64,000 nucleotides of DNA from NCBI RefSeq assembly GCF_003589595.1, contig NW_020653713.1:2823767-2887766 (forward strand), written 5' to 3'. Each line of letters opens with the position of its first letter. Position 1 is the first letter of the stretch. Made by a program: the position numbers and the translations under genes. The stretch comes from Hyposmocoma kahamanoa (taxonomy: Eukaryota; Arthropoda; Insecta; Lepidoptera; Cosmopterigidae). The notes below the pieces were generated by a model. The model saw only the letters and a list, made by a program, of their open reading frames with translations. It made no database searches and was not told where the DNA came from. Below are positions 43,001 through 53,877 of the stretch, piece after piece.

Positions 43001-43160
43001 GAAATATGTTATCGGCGCGATCCGAATTTATCGCGTCAACGGTTTAAATCAATCGGAATCGGACCGTTTGTCACGGTCCGTACGGGCCGGAACCCGGATT
43101 AGCGTGGCTCCGACTATAAATACACAAAGCGCTAAATGCAACTCGGGCGCGCAAAATATA
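43001..43160. promoter_or_regulatory. GC-rich stretch with a TATA-like box
   Basis: A short hairpin (cggaccgtttgtcacggtccg, about 43062-43082) precedes cgggccggaacccggatt and then gactataaatacac near 43112. A TATA-like box after a GC-rich region is compatible with a promoter reading right, but the next 200 bp hold only a 77-codon frame without motifs and then RepB. Weak. Confidence 0.25.
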
Positions 43161-43334
43161 GCGTGCGAATAAGATTACTAGCGTTCGTACGTAACACATA
43201 TTTTACCAAAACCTCGCATACATCATTAAACTTTTTCTTGTATGTTGTATCAATACAATCACAAAAAAGAGATAGCAGCAGTAGATCTCAAAAAAGATTT
43301 GACTTAATAGTAGATTACATCTATATGAGAGAAC

Positions 43335-43467
43335 ATTGTAGCAGTGTCACTCAGAATTTAAAATCATAAAGACATACAGGCTTTGCCACTACGCCTGTCA
43401 CCCTGAAACATAAAGTTGACAATTCCCATGTGCCTGTAATTTAACTAGCACACAATAATGCAGTGAA
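43335..43467 (-). repeat. RepB fragment
   Basis: gtagcagtgtcactcagaat to cacacaataatgcagtg. Keeps the cctgtcaccctgaaacataa block only. Confidence 0.78.
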
Positions 43468-43504
43468 TCGAGCCAATCTTTAGGCACCTTAAGAGAGGAT
43501 ACAA

Positions 43505-44560
43505 CCACAAATGGCTTTGGTTGATTCCGCATAAAAGTGAGAGTGTTGAATCAATTACTCAGTAAAAAATATGTAGTAAAATAGAGGATATACCCTGATT
43601 AGTACTCGGTGTAAAAAAAAAAATTCCTAAAACTTTTCACGATAGAAAAAAACCACAAACTTACCTCGACATTTTGGAAGAAAATCGCTGTATTCGATAA
43701 GTACCTTACACATACCACTGTTAATACAGTAATGTATTAACTCAAAAAGTGTTATTTTTCAGAAACGATCAGAAACGAATTACTTACTCACTTGCCGTGG
43801 TAGATTATTAAAATTTATACTAAACTTTAAAAATATAGGTTGAACTTCATAATAGACATCTAAATAATATCCTACTTATCAAATATGTTTAAAAAAAAAG
43901 GGAAACAAAAATCACCTTTTTGAGTAAGGACTGTTTTGTACAGAAGAACTAGCTCAGAAAAAGTTTCTCTCATTTTGAGTTAAGTAAAATACCTTTGAAT
44001 TGTCACAATATTCTAATGACGGTTGTATTGGCGTGTAGAGAAACAAATTTTACGTTCAACAATAGTGTAATCTCGAATTTCACATATTTTGAGTTATGAC
44101 ACTTTTGTAATAGCAGTGCGACATACCAATGATTTTTTTTATATCAACTGAACTAAATAGAACACGTATAGTATATGACATACATTTTTCAAATTGCTTT
44201 AAAATAAATTCTGAAATAAAGCCAGTGTCCCGGCCGCTAGACTCGTCCAATAGAACCAATTCAGTACGGGAAAAATTTTAGTTCGTGCTGAGATATTATC
44301 AACTATTAACCAATCTATGTCGTTAAAATCTTGGGAAGTAAATATAGTGAATATCTTTTTCCATTTATTAAGTTATTTAATAAGTTATTCGCTTTTACCT
44401 GCACTAAAAGTTGTCATAATTATACTCTTTTTGTGAGGTACCTCTTTCAATCAGAAAAAACACTTTTGGACGTGCGATGGTATTCGTTGATTCATTTTTA
44501 AAATGTATAAGTAGTATTAACTCTTAGCGTGGTTTACATACGTTATGTTTCCTTTAAAAG
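43505..44560 (+). repeat. RepG copy, longest
   Basis: caaatggctttggttgattc, gagagtgttgaatcaattac, gatataccctgattagtac, tcgataagtaccttac, then after about 370 bp of extra sequence ataccaatgatttttt, gaaataaagccagtg, gtcgttaaaatcttgggaag and aatcagaaaaaacactttt. The extra stretch (about 43740-44120) is absent from the 39-kb copy and may be an insertion. Confidence 0.7.
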
Positions 44561-44585
44561 TAAAGAAAAAACTGGTTAAAAATAC

Positions 44586-44690
44586 TCGATGTGCTAATGC
44601 AACCGGCGAGCGAAATGTAGCGATGGAACCAAGATTAGTAGAGTTGTGGACTCGAAACGTCGCGGTATAATTCGATGCAAAACGTGTTTA
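44586..44690. repeat. RepK end fragment
   Basis: gctaatgcaaccggcgagcg and aaatgtagcgatggaacc match the right end of the element at 40532-40833. Confidence 0.5.
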
Positions 44691-44876
44691 ACACCTACAC
44701 TAGGACTTGTGGCTTACTTGTATAAAGGATTTTGAGATAAATATACATGGACTTACTTGTCTAACGATATCGAACCAAATGTCTTCGATTTTGTGTTCAT
44801 TTCGCTGGATTCCGAATGGTAACGGAATAATTTCTCTACTTTATGATTTGAGGACGTTTAATTAATCATCTAAATC

Positions 44877-45104
44877 CATTGACTTACAATTATATGGACG
44901 TCGGGTCCGCGCTAAAAAGTGTCCGCACTTGTAAGGCGCTAAAATCGTATACAGAGCGCCAAACTCCGCTTTAGTCTTCATTTGTTCGACTGACAGCGCG
45001 ATACTGCGATGACATTACAATTTAAATTTCGAATAGGTTGACTTGGGATATTTTTTTCGTGGTTTATGTATTAGACCCGTCGTCCATTTATTTGTAAGTC
45101 AATG
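44877..45104. mobile_element. RepP TIR element, internally deleted copy
   Basis: Perfect 13-bp inverted ends cattgacttacaa / ttgtaagtcaatg. It is flanked by exact 8-bp duplications tctaaatc (44869-44876 and 45105-45112). The interior matches the 287-bp copies at 55450 and 59368 in reverse orientation but is 59 bp shorter. An 8-bp duplication with short TIRs fits the hAT or P superfamilies. Confidence 0.92.
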
Positions 45105-45239
45105 TCTAAATCAGTAATAATACACATAGCAATAGAAAATTTGTTTTTTAAGTGTACATAACTTTATTTATTTCAGTAATGAAAGAACAACAAATTAAAT
45201 TAATGCAAATAATTTTTCCAAAGTCATTGACAATAGCTG

Positions 45240-45437
45240 TCTGCTGAATTTTTGCACTGTGTGCACTGTATGAGGAGGTCCCGGGTTCAATTCCCTGAAG
45301 GACCAAAATTTAACTTATCTGGATGTTCTGGGAAGTGCTCCAGAGTCAGGTTACTTTGGTACTCATAGTACAGGGAATTCCAGACCAGGCAATTGGTGTG
45401 TTTGCCTAATTGCCTGGCACATAATAATTATTATTAT
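45240..45437 (+). repeat. tRNA-derived SINE with (ATT)n tail
   Basis: B box gggttcaattcc inside aggaggtcccgggttcaatt, then aaggaccaaaatttaactta, a body with gttctgggaagtgctcc, and a (ATT)n tail at about 45420-45437. Near the tail a perfect 10-bp hairpin (ccaggcaatt and aattgcctgg, 45385-45417) occurs. Confidence 0.65.
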
Positions 45438-46671
45438 TTTTGAGTAAATGCGTAAGCAGTATCTTTTTTTTTTGATAAATTGTTGCTTTGTATGATAGTA
45501 AATTATTACATACATATACTTTATTTTAATTTGGAATAAACAAGACAGATATGGATAGATATTATCGAAACGCAGCGAGTGAAGCGAGCGAAGCCTTTTA
45601 GGTAACCATTCAAATAGTAAAATTTCCATTTTCAAAAAAAAACCAAATCCTCCAACCGATATGCATGAAGTTTGAAACTTGCATAAAACATTCAATTGTA
45701 CTGGCCTTGACGAGGTCCAAACTTTGCATTTTGACCTGTGACCTGAGATAATTGAGGTCAAAATTAGCTATTTTAAGTATTCGGGACAGAATTTAGCGCG
45801 CGCATACGTCGAAAATAATAGTCTTCTGTGCTTCGGCAGGGAATAGATCGATACGTCCAATGGACACCGCGCCAACTTTTTATTTTTTTTTAAACGGCCA
45901 TATTTATTTACTTTATGCTCCTTGAATTTTAAGAAAAACAAAAGAAGATTCGAAAAAATACAATGAAAACGTATTTTGTAAAAAAAATAAGGAAACAATA
46001 AACAAAATAAAAACAGAACAGCTCCAAAAACTAAGTTGACGTAGTGTTCATCGGAGGTACAGAGACATTCCGCCTAGTTTACAATAAATATTGGGCTTTA
46101 AATTTTTAAGTGACACTTTTGTAGACTAAGCTATGGAGTGTTATGAAATATTTACAAATTGCGCCTTGACACGCTAAATGTTGCGTGATGCGACATGACG
46201 AATCATAAATTACGAATAAAACAAAACACAGAAACATAAACAAAACAGAGGAGCCGCAGATAGACGAATTGTTAATTTACAGTTTGTTATAAAAACTAAA
46301 TTCAACAGTGAATGTATTACTAAATGGTTTTACTGATACATTGTAAATTTTTAAGCTTAATGTTATAACTTGAACATAGATAATTAAATTACATTTCCCA
46401 ACTAAATAAAATACTCATTGTTCCTGGAGACATTTTCGCCTAACATGATATTTAATTCTCTGCGAATTTGGCTCCAGACAGGCCATGCCTAGCGTAGGAA
46501 TCACAAGTAACTCCATGTGTGAATTTTCTTAATCCGTCTCGCAATACCATTATCGATCAAACTGTAATTTTTACGCTTGTGCTTTCTGTGAGAGGACAAA
46601 TAAATTTTATTATAATTGTTATTACTTAAGAAGACAACGTTAACTACCAAGCAACTTCTTAAGCGTCGATA
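45438..46671. other. AT-rich spacer
   Basis: Open frames of 76-132 codons are low-complexity or cross the SINE tail. A small purine-rich word repeat (gcgagtgaagcgagcgaagc) lies at about 45576. No gene. Confidence 0.4.
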
Positions 46672-46735
46672 CAACCTCAAGAAAAATGTGGAATCAATAA
46701 CTTTGGAAAAAATATATAGTAAAATGCCGTGACAG
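46672..46735 (+). repeat. RepG fragment
   Basis: caacctcaagaaaaatgtgg, then aatcaataactttggaaaaa and atatatagtaaaatg match the 5' part of RepG. Confidence 0.6.
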
Positions 46736-47398
46736 ATCTGAAGAACCCTGGGCACAAAAAATGAAGAAGATCGAAAATGAGGTGGACAGATAATGTGAAA
46801 ACGAAACGTCTAACAGAACAAAGTGGAGGGAAAATACAAGAAAAGCAGAGCCCACCATCAGAGTGGAATAATAATGCTGATGATAAAGAGAGAGAGGTAA
46901 CTAAGCGAAAACCTGAGAAGTTGAAAAGTGATGAAAAGTTACAGCAAATTACTTTCCTTACAAATAGTGTCTTTTCTCATTTGAGTAACATGTATCATTT
47001 TCCTCAGCTTTCAAAAGCGAGCATAATCTACTAATCGTTGTATGTGTACCTATTTTACATACGAGTACGTATAAAATTTATTGATAGAATGATATTGACA
47101 GAGTTAGTGCTACTGTTGGATTATTTTCCGAAAAATTTCAAATATTGGCATAATTTTTCAAAATTTTTTCCGAAAAATTGGCAAAATGTTATTTATATTA
47201 TATATTACGATGGTTCATTTATGTTCTACTTTTAAAAATATCTTTCACAACAGCGAAAAAGACCTTTCTAACAGCTTTATCATTTTCGTTCAGTAACTTC
47301 AACTTTGACAGGTGTCAACGTTAAATGTGGAAAATTAAAGGAAAAGTAATGGAAAAACAACAGTAAAATATTTGTTTCTGAAATTCATGATTTTAGTA
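46736..47398. other. Spacer with short open frames
   Basis: An 85-codon plus frame (46777-47034) is lysine- and glutamate-rich without a recognised domain. Not called. Confidence 0.3.
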
Positions 47399-47560
47399 AA
47401 TGAAACTATTTTTCGGGATTTAAATCGCGTATGTTTGTTTTTTCTAACAAACAAACATTCCGGGCACTTTACAGGTCCCATGGTCACGGTTGGTCAACCG
47501 AACCCGAAACGTTAGCATTTCCTATGTGTAACAATCGCGAAAACCTAAGAACTCGATTAA
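47399..47560. repeat. RepH foldback, partial copy
   Basis: aatgaaactatttttcggga, tttgttttttctaacaaac, the ttacaggtcccatggtcacg core, then cctatgtgtaacaatcgcga and ctaagaactcg. Most of the right arm is deleted. Confidence 0.72.
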
Positions 47561-47694
47561 CGATTTTTTCAAAATGGAAATTTTTCCATGACCCAACACC
47601 AGTTACAAGATATTGAAATGCTAACTGGAATATAAATCGCGCAGATAAATATGTCTAATACTTTATGAAATTATTAAATAATATATAATAATAT

Positions 47695-47749
47695 AGGTGG
47701 CAGTAATTCCCTGGACGAACTCTACCACAAGAAGCTCTACTGCTACTAG
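47695..47749 (-). repeat. RepB terminal fragment
   Basis: ggtggcagtaattccctgga to agctctactgctactag; only the last 55 bp of the family. Confidence 0.75.
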
Positions 47750-48495
47750 ATCTACCACTTATTGGAGATAATTTAAGCTCAATTTACCACAAATATAGCA
47801 TATATGGTATTAATAATTAATTAAGTTCACAGACGAATGATGAAAGTAATAAAAAGGTCATTGTCGCCATCTTTCATTGAAGATGATATTAACGCTTCTG
47901 TAAAAAAAAGCGTTGGGACTTAATTCAGACATAATACATCACGAACAGTCGTGAAACGTTAAGCGGAGTACTTTGGATCGAAATTGAAATATGAGAATAC
48001 TCGAAATAAATGACATTGGTTTAAAAGACAAGAAATATGCCAGACGACAACACCAAACTGTCTCAAAGAGATTATTTTAAATTTTGAATATCAGAAGAAT
48101 AGAGTTCAACTAAACTAATTTCGAAAAAGTGGTTTGAAATATTGTCTTCATATTTTTCAATTTTATGTCTCAGCACGATGTTTTCTTTCATCTCTACTTA
48201 GAGGTATTGCTACAAAGCACTCATAAATGTAAGAAACTCAGAAATTGAACTCATATGTGCCGAGCTCACACAGGGTTATTAATAATAATAGCACCACTTT
48301 TAGCTTTCAAATAATTATGATGCTTGTTGTTTGTCAGCAGCAGACTTCGTCATATAATATGGAATTGAAATGTTGAACTGCAATAATTCCTTGATGAAAG
48401 ATAAGAAAACGTAAATGAAGCTCCACAATATTGTTCAACGGTAATTTCTTAAAAATATAAATCGGAAATCTGAAATTCGAGCGAGTTGTAATAAA
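47750..48495. other. Unique spacer
   Basis: AT-rich; no gene or repeat that I can support. Confidence 0.4.
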
Positions 48496-49010
48496 TATTT
48501 TGATAATACACCGCGTCTGTAGGACTTCAGAGAAGATTTTAAAAAGCTTCTGTACTTACAATGAAAGCTTTAACAAATTGAATTACGACCATTTTCATTG
48601 GGGTTATGCCGCCGATATTAATAGAATCTTTGTCGTGCAAAAATGTGTGGTTAGAACAATTTACAGACTGGGCCCCAGAGTACTTTTGAGCGGCGATAAC
48701 AAATGTCATTTATATTAAGAAGAATAATTTTTTTTTATGAAAAATAGTCACAGACACAAATCTAATGTGAGGAATAAAAATAAACTTGACTGTTTGTGAC
48801 AGTTGTCTTCACAGTCGCAAATTCATTCAACGGGCAATGCGGTTGACATTCAAAATTTGACATTTACGAGGTTTAAAACTATAGTGAAACAAAAACTCTA
48901 TTACACAGATTCTGCGTAATTGGATGACAAAAGTGTAGTGACCCATTAAGTTGCCGCAGGTAGTCTAAATTATATAGATAGGATATTTGAAATAAATATT
49001 CTTAATTATA
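48496..49010 (+). pseudogene. LINE (family F) C-terminal fragment
   Basis: The plus-strand frame 48500-48718 contains WGYAADINRIFVVQKCVVRT and IYRLGPRV, the thumb-region pattern of Jockey-like LINE reverse transcriptases. After a frameshift, further pieces read RNKNKLDCL, then NAVDIQNLTFTRFKTIVKQK. The last closely resembles the family F end at 6.0 kb (DIQNLPFTRLKTIVKQK). At least two frameshifts or stops. The copy ends in gaaataaatattc. Confidence 0.78.
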
Positions 49011-49066
49011 ATTAATGTGTACGAATGTTTATGTACAAACAGCAACAACTATGTCTTCTTGGCGAC

Positions 49067-49330
49067 TTATGTAGACAAGTAAAAATGTTGAAGGGTAATC
49101 AATTTGCGCACTGCATCCGACACGTACACGTTCCGAATCCGTTCATAAATGAAGCTAATAATTAATCCCAAATCTATGTAGGTCAAATTAACATCAAAGT
49201 AAAAGAAACCTAACGAAAACAGCAATGTGGGGACCACGTAAAAGCCGACATCAAAGGCATACGTGCCGCGTAGCCACGGGCCCACAGTCCGAGACCACAA
49301 ACCTTTCAATATCGCTTCGAACTGTTTCAT
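49067..49330 (-). CDS. Unassigned 87-codon open frame, membrane-like
   Basis: Starts with ATG at 49330 and ends at a taa at 49067. The sequence is not low-complexity. It opens MKQFEAILKGLWSRTVGPWL, followed by two hydrophobic segments (about residues 27-45 FDVGFYVVPTLLFSLGFFYF, and 50-62 YIDLGLIISFIYE) and a charged end. It lies in repeat-free sequence. Two membrane spans after a charged start are compatible with a first exon of a multi-span receptor, but I do not recognise a family. No convincing splice donor (GTRAGT) is visible before the stop. Alternatives: a small independent gene, a pseudogene exon or chance. Confidence 0.3.
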   Translation of the reverse strand: MKQFEAILKGLWSRTVGPWLRGTYAFDVGFYVVPTLLFSLGFFYFDVNLTYIDLGLIISFIYERIRNVYVSDAVRKLITLQHFYLST

Positions 49331-49655
49331 TCGTTCCCGAAAACTTACGACGGTTCTAAAACTTACTAATTACAAGCCGTCATCAAAGTTTTCGAGGCAG
49401 ACGATGAACCACACTTTTATGTAAATATATCGACAAGTGATTGAAAATCTGTTTCAATGTTGGTGTTTATAGCAAATCATCAGCGAGAAATTACAGCTAG
49501 CGATAAAACAACTTTAGTAAAATCATGATTTCGCATTCACGCACGAACGGCAGCACATCAAGCTTTTGAGTTTACGGATCTAGTCCCGTTGCTTTTGAGG
49601 CGACATTCGAACGAAAGTGTATAAGCTCGACATGTTGTTAACTGTATAAAAAATA
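49331..49655. other. Unique spacer
   Basis: No repeat or gene. It would contain the promoter of the 49067-49330 frame if that is real; I see no TATA box within 60 bp of its start. Confidence 0.35.
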
Positions 49656-49816
49656 TGACAGTAAGCGCATTTACGCAATGCATCCGATTCGTATTCTTTC
49701 CGAATCAGAGACAATACGAATCTGGAAAACTCGGACCCACTTCGGATGTCGCTTGTGCACTACGCCCAATTCGAATCCGAGAAGATACGAATATCGCTTG
49801 TACACCTACAGATAAA
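49656..49816. mobile_element. Probable CpG-containing inverted-repeat element
   Basis: The left part (gcatttacgcaatgcatccg, attcgtattctttccgaatc) is roughly repeated in reverse at the right (cgaatccgagaagatacgaa, atcgcttgtacacc). Words attcg and cgaat alternate throughout. A 94-codon open frame spans it and is probably not a gene. Confidence 0.4.
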
Positions 49817-50389
49817 AAGATCCCTGTGACATTTCGGACCTTCATCTCTCGAGACGAATCAGACGTAGTCATTGAGTATATAACCAGAAATAGAGAAGAA
49901 ATGTCATTTAATTTGTTTGAAAACTATTCTGCCTTATGATTACTGTGACAACTGCGCTCCGATTGGCTAGCCCGAGTTGGAAACAATTGACGGTGTCGTC
50001 AATGAGTCTCGTCAACAGTTTCAATTCAAATCGACCAGTTAACTTGAGCTTTGCTGTAATGGACGAAAATTGCAAAATTACATATTGAATTACCGATGAA
50101 ATGTGATTCCGTTTGTTTTGTAATTAAATGTTTTGCTGTTTTTCCTACACGACCGAATAGAACAGCACGGCATTGTTAGAGATATTATCTTTATTACAAT
50201 AAATTCAGAATATTTTTTGGAGTATGCGGAGACATACACACAGGTCAGTAGTTGGCCTGTCTATATTTCAGTGCAAACGAGAGTTGATATTTATAACAGC
50301 TGTGTCGCTAATGTGTTACCAGGAATATATGGCCCTTATTTCGTCTCTATTTCTGGTTATATACTCGATGGACGTAGTGCACAAACGCT
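49817..50389. other. Unique spacer
   Basis: Two overlapping open frames (86 and 74 codons) run into the RepB copy. No motif. Confidence 0.35.
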
Positions 50390-50505
50390 CTAAGGGTGCT
50401 GGTGAAATTACAGGCAAATGGGGCTTGTCAACTTACGTCTCAGGGTGACGGCCGCAGTGGCAGTGCCCCTAATATCTCTGCGTTTCATAGCTCTTGAGTG
50501 GCACA
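50390..50505 (+). repeat. RepB interior fragment
   Basis: ctaagggtgctggtgaaatt to gctcttgagtggcac. Both ends are missing. Confidence 0.8.
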
Positions 50506-51711
50506 AACAATAACTACATAAATAAAACAAACAAACACAAAGATTTATTGGAATTCAATATACAATCAATTTTATTTGCACTTCGTTGGATGTTCCAAGC
50601 TCTATGGCGTACATTTGGTAGGGTAAACGTATGATAGTTTGACAAGTCGCGGTTGCCTGCACTAGACATGTGGGAATTCATTGGGATGGGGTAATGCATA
50701 AAATTTCGTAGTACAGCGACACGCCACCGCTTCAAGTGGTTACAGTGTTACGTAAAATATTCCCTGTAATTCAAATATAACTTTTTCTACTCAGCTTTTT
50801 ATTCAAGACAAGATAGGTCCACTTGTTAGTTTTACAGAAACCTTAGGTACTAGGCTAGTTACAGTTCAATATTTATTTTGCGAATATGATATTCAGCGAC
50901 AGAGGCTCATAAACGCACATTACAAAGGCGCTCTTTTTGGTTCTGAATCAAAATTGTAATGTCTATGGTACTCTGCACTGAGCTGAAAAAATTCATTAAA
51001 AGTCTATGGTAATAATGATTCTTTCACTTACCTTGGTAGTTATACTTTTTCCACCTCGCGCGGGCAAGTAAGGCTCAAGACACCCACTTTTATTTAGTCT
51101 ATAAAACCCTCTAAATTCAGAGTCCGGGAATTTGAACGAAAGGTCAATTATGTATAACAGGCGTTCCGTAACTAACGTGCGCTCTAAAAAGTCTTAATAT
51201 AGTCCTAAATCATCAATTTTGAATTAATTTTCTAAATAATATTTTATAACGAAATAAATTGTAAAATTTTGCTCTCGAGTCTCGAGAACTTACGATTCTG
51301 CTGTTTGACATAAAAGCAGTTCCTATTGTGTGGAAAATTTAACTCATTTCCATACAAAAAAGCAATTCATAATATGAATTTAAGTTAAGTAATCTTTTTG
51401 CGATTTGAAATATAAATCGTATTACGATCACATTATGATTCTGCCAAAGAGGCCTATTTTAGCTCTGCTGTACACTGTAACTTTAATAAGTTTGAAAAAA
51501 GTACGTCGTATTTTTGATATTTAAAATATCGAATAAGACGCTACTCAAGAGCTATACTGCCTTCTGATTGGTTAAATTGGATTAAAAGTCTTCCAACTGG
51601 GCCTGTAGCGGATCGCAGCAGTCGCAGCAGTATAAATCTCTTTTGTACATATTTTATAATCTCTTTAAGTTTTACTTATGTATCCCTAACGTATCTAGTA
51701 TAGTTTATATC
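50506..51711. other. Unique AT-rich stretch
   Basis: No gene or repeat that I can support over 1.2 kb. Confidence 0.4.
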
Positions 51712-51973
51712 GAGTTCTTAGGTTTTCGCGATCGGTGCACATAGGATATGAAACTATTTTTCCGGATTTAAATCGCGTATATTTGTTTTTTCAAACAAAC
51801 CGACGTTTCGGGCCCTTTACAGGTCCTATGGTCACGGTTGACTGAGGTGGTACAGTCTTCAACCAGTTAACTGGAAACGTCGGTTTGTTTCAAAAAACAA
51901 ACATACGCGTTTTAAATTCGGAATAAATAGTTTCATTTCCTAATATAGTTTAGTTATATAAATCTAAGAACTC
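51712..51973. mobile_element. RepH foldback element
   Basis: Two arms of about 110-120 bp are inverted copies of each other. The left starts gagttcttaggttttcgcga and the right, read on the other strand, starts gagttcttagatttatataa. Both then share aggaaatgaaactatttatt-like sequence, tttaaa-cgcgtat and caaaccgacgttt. The central loop holds ggccctttacaggtcctatg and cacggttgactgag. A 10-bp gagttcttag / ctaagaactc pair defines the ends. No coding sequence. Confidence 0.8.
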
Positions 51974-51976
51974 GGT

Positions 51977-52039
51977 GTTCTTAGGTTTTCGCGATTGTAA
52001 CACATAGGAAATGAAACTATTTTTCCGGATTTAAATCGT
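51977..52039. repeat. RepH left-arm fragment
   Basis: gttcttaggttttcgcgatt followed by gtaacacataggaaatg, in direct orientation right after the complete foldback. This gives a one-and-a-half copy tandem arrangement. Confidence 0.75.
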
Positions 52040-52072
52040 GACCATTTGCATTTGTTCAGTTTCTTTTTCCTT

Positions 52073-53018
52073 TTTTATATCAAATGACGGGACGAACAAG
52101 TCGCGCGCCTGTTGGTAAACGACACGCCTATTCATAACAGTTGCAGTGTCATTCAGAGCTTTAAATCGCAAAGCTCTTATGGCTTATGACTATGATTAAA
52201 GAGCTTATGTCTTATGGCATCACACTGTGGGGTAATTCAACTGAGTCGATAAGGGTATTTATTCTTTAAAAACGTGCACTAAGAACAATAGTAGGCATAA
52301 AAAAGGGTCAGACCTGCAGAAACCTTTTTTAAGAAATACAATATAATGACCATGTACTCACAATATATTTATGATATAATAGTTTATGCGCGTCAAAACT
52401 TGGCTACTTATGAGCGACCTACGGGCGGAGGCCGAGCGTTAAGAAACGCGGGAACACTAAAATCCGTTGCCCACCGTACCGAACTGGCAACTAGAAATCC
52501 GCGGGTAATAGGTCCCCGATTCTACGAACATCTACCCACAGACCTGAAAAGTATTAGAAACGATGAAACGTTTTGTACCCGACTAAAAATCCTTTTATTG
52601 GATATTGAATTGTACAGTGTCGATGAGTTTCTTTTGAAACAATTTTAATTTTATTTTATTGGACAAGCAGTAGTTACACTACTTTATTTTATATTCATTA
52701 TTATTATTATAATTTTATTACTGACGATCATAGTTATCCCTTGACATTGTATTTCCAATTGCAATATTGTGACATTGATAACATGAAATAAACGATTATA
52801 TTCTATTCTATTCTTCTATTCTTATGGGCACTGCTATTGCGCCCGTCACCCTGAGACATAAGTTGACAAATCCCATGTGGCTATAATTTCATCAGCGCCC
52901 TTGTGCTTCAAAACCGGAACGCAGTAAGGCTTACATTACTACTTTGCGGCAGAAATAGGTAAGTTGGCAGTACTTCGCTGGACGAACTCTTTCGCAAGGA
53001 TCTCTACTGCTACTGATA
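52073..53018 (-). repeat. RepB element split by a LINE
   Basis: The part before the insertion (52073-52182) runs tatcaaatgacgggacgaac to gcaaagctcttatgg. The part after (52820-53018) runs tcttatgggcactgctattg to aaggatctctactgctact. Removing 52183-52819 and one copy of the duplication restores a normal RepB order, so the insertion is later than this RepB copy. Confidence 0.92.
52183..52819 (+). mobile_element. 5'-truncated LINE with target-site duplication
   Basis: Flanked by exact 8-bp copies of tcttatgg (52175-52182 and 52820-52827). The plus-strand reading begins MSYGITLWGNSTESIRVFIL, meets a taa, continues KRALRTIVGIKKGQTCRNLF, and after a one-base insertion enters the 100-codon open frame 52346-52648. 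This is the thumb region and C-terminus of a Jockey-like reverse transcriptase. The tail is gaaataaacg followed by a ttctat repeat. It is dead on arrival by truncation, with one stop and one frameshift gained since. Confidence 0.9.
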
Positions 53019-53087
53019 TTTGTGTCTTATTAGTGAATATATAAGTCTACCTCTGTTTTGATACCAAGATGAGGTGCATGCCAGTTT

Positions 53088-53152
53088 TTAACAGTTGCAG
53101 TACCGGTTAGAGCTTTAATAGCATAGCCATAAGTTAGAAAGTTCCATGTGTC
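53088..53152 (-). repeat. RepB remnant, strongly decayed
   Basis: taacagttgcagtaccggtt, gagctttaatagc and gttccatgtgtcttg follow the RepB order with deletions. Confidence 0.55.
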
Positions 53153-53875
53153 TTGATGTAAGTATGTGTACGTAAGTTAATACGATTAATGCTATTGTGA
53201 TTAGACTTAAAAATATATTAGTTACGTAGGAACTTATGTAATATGTTTTTACAGTTATTGAAAAGACTAGTGTTATATGCCTTTTTGAGAATTAATCAAC
53301 ATATAAAATTGAATTTATAGAACACTGTGTAGTTACTAATCTCGCAGGATTGTTCTGTACAATTCTGGATTTTAATATTAGATTGTTATTCAATGACCTG
53401 TATGTCATATTTTATACTGGGTGATGATATTGAATATTTAATGCGGTGCGTAGGTTTCCTGTTGTTTTTTAAATATCAAACAAGTTTATCAATATTTTAA
53501 ATATTTCTTTTTTCGAGTAATTCATTTGGAACGTCATTACTTTTGGGTAATCTACCGTGTCCATTGAAGTTGACAAGGGGTTAGGAAATCTTCCATAAAA
53601 TGTAGTGTTGTGCAGATTATGCTCTTGATATTTTCTAATTTGTTATATCCGCACAATAAATTCGCGCGAGTAATTGGACTGTCTGTTATCTTAGCCGCCA
53701 TTAATTTACGAACGGGTATTGCTTTTGCTCAGAATTCTGAGCACAGCGATAGGGTTATTGTAACACAGGGGCGTGTGTAACACGTACACAACACAATATT
53801 ACCGTAACATTATCAATCTGATGACGAATGTTACATGATCACTATAACAAACACATTCCTTTGTTACAGTTTCTT
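53153..53875. other. AT-rich spacer
   Basis: No gene or repeat that I can support. Confidence 0.4.
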
Positions 53876-53877
53876 TT

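Noticed and set aside
43105..43369. TATA-like box followed by a 77-codon frame as a small gene
   Set aside because: The frame lacks motifs and runs into a RepB copy; kept only as a weak regulatory candidate.
45363..45761. 132-codon minus-strand open frame
   Set aside because: Its C-terminal part lies within a SINE tail and the middle is low-complexity.
49655..49939. 94-codon plus-strand open frame
   Set aside because: Half of it is an inverted-repeat element made of attcg words.
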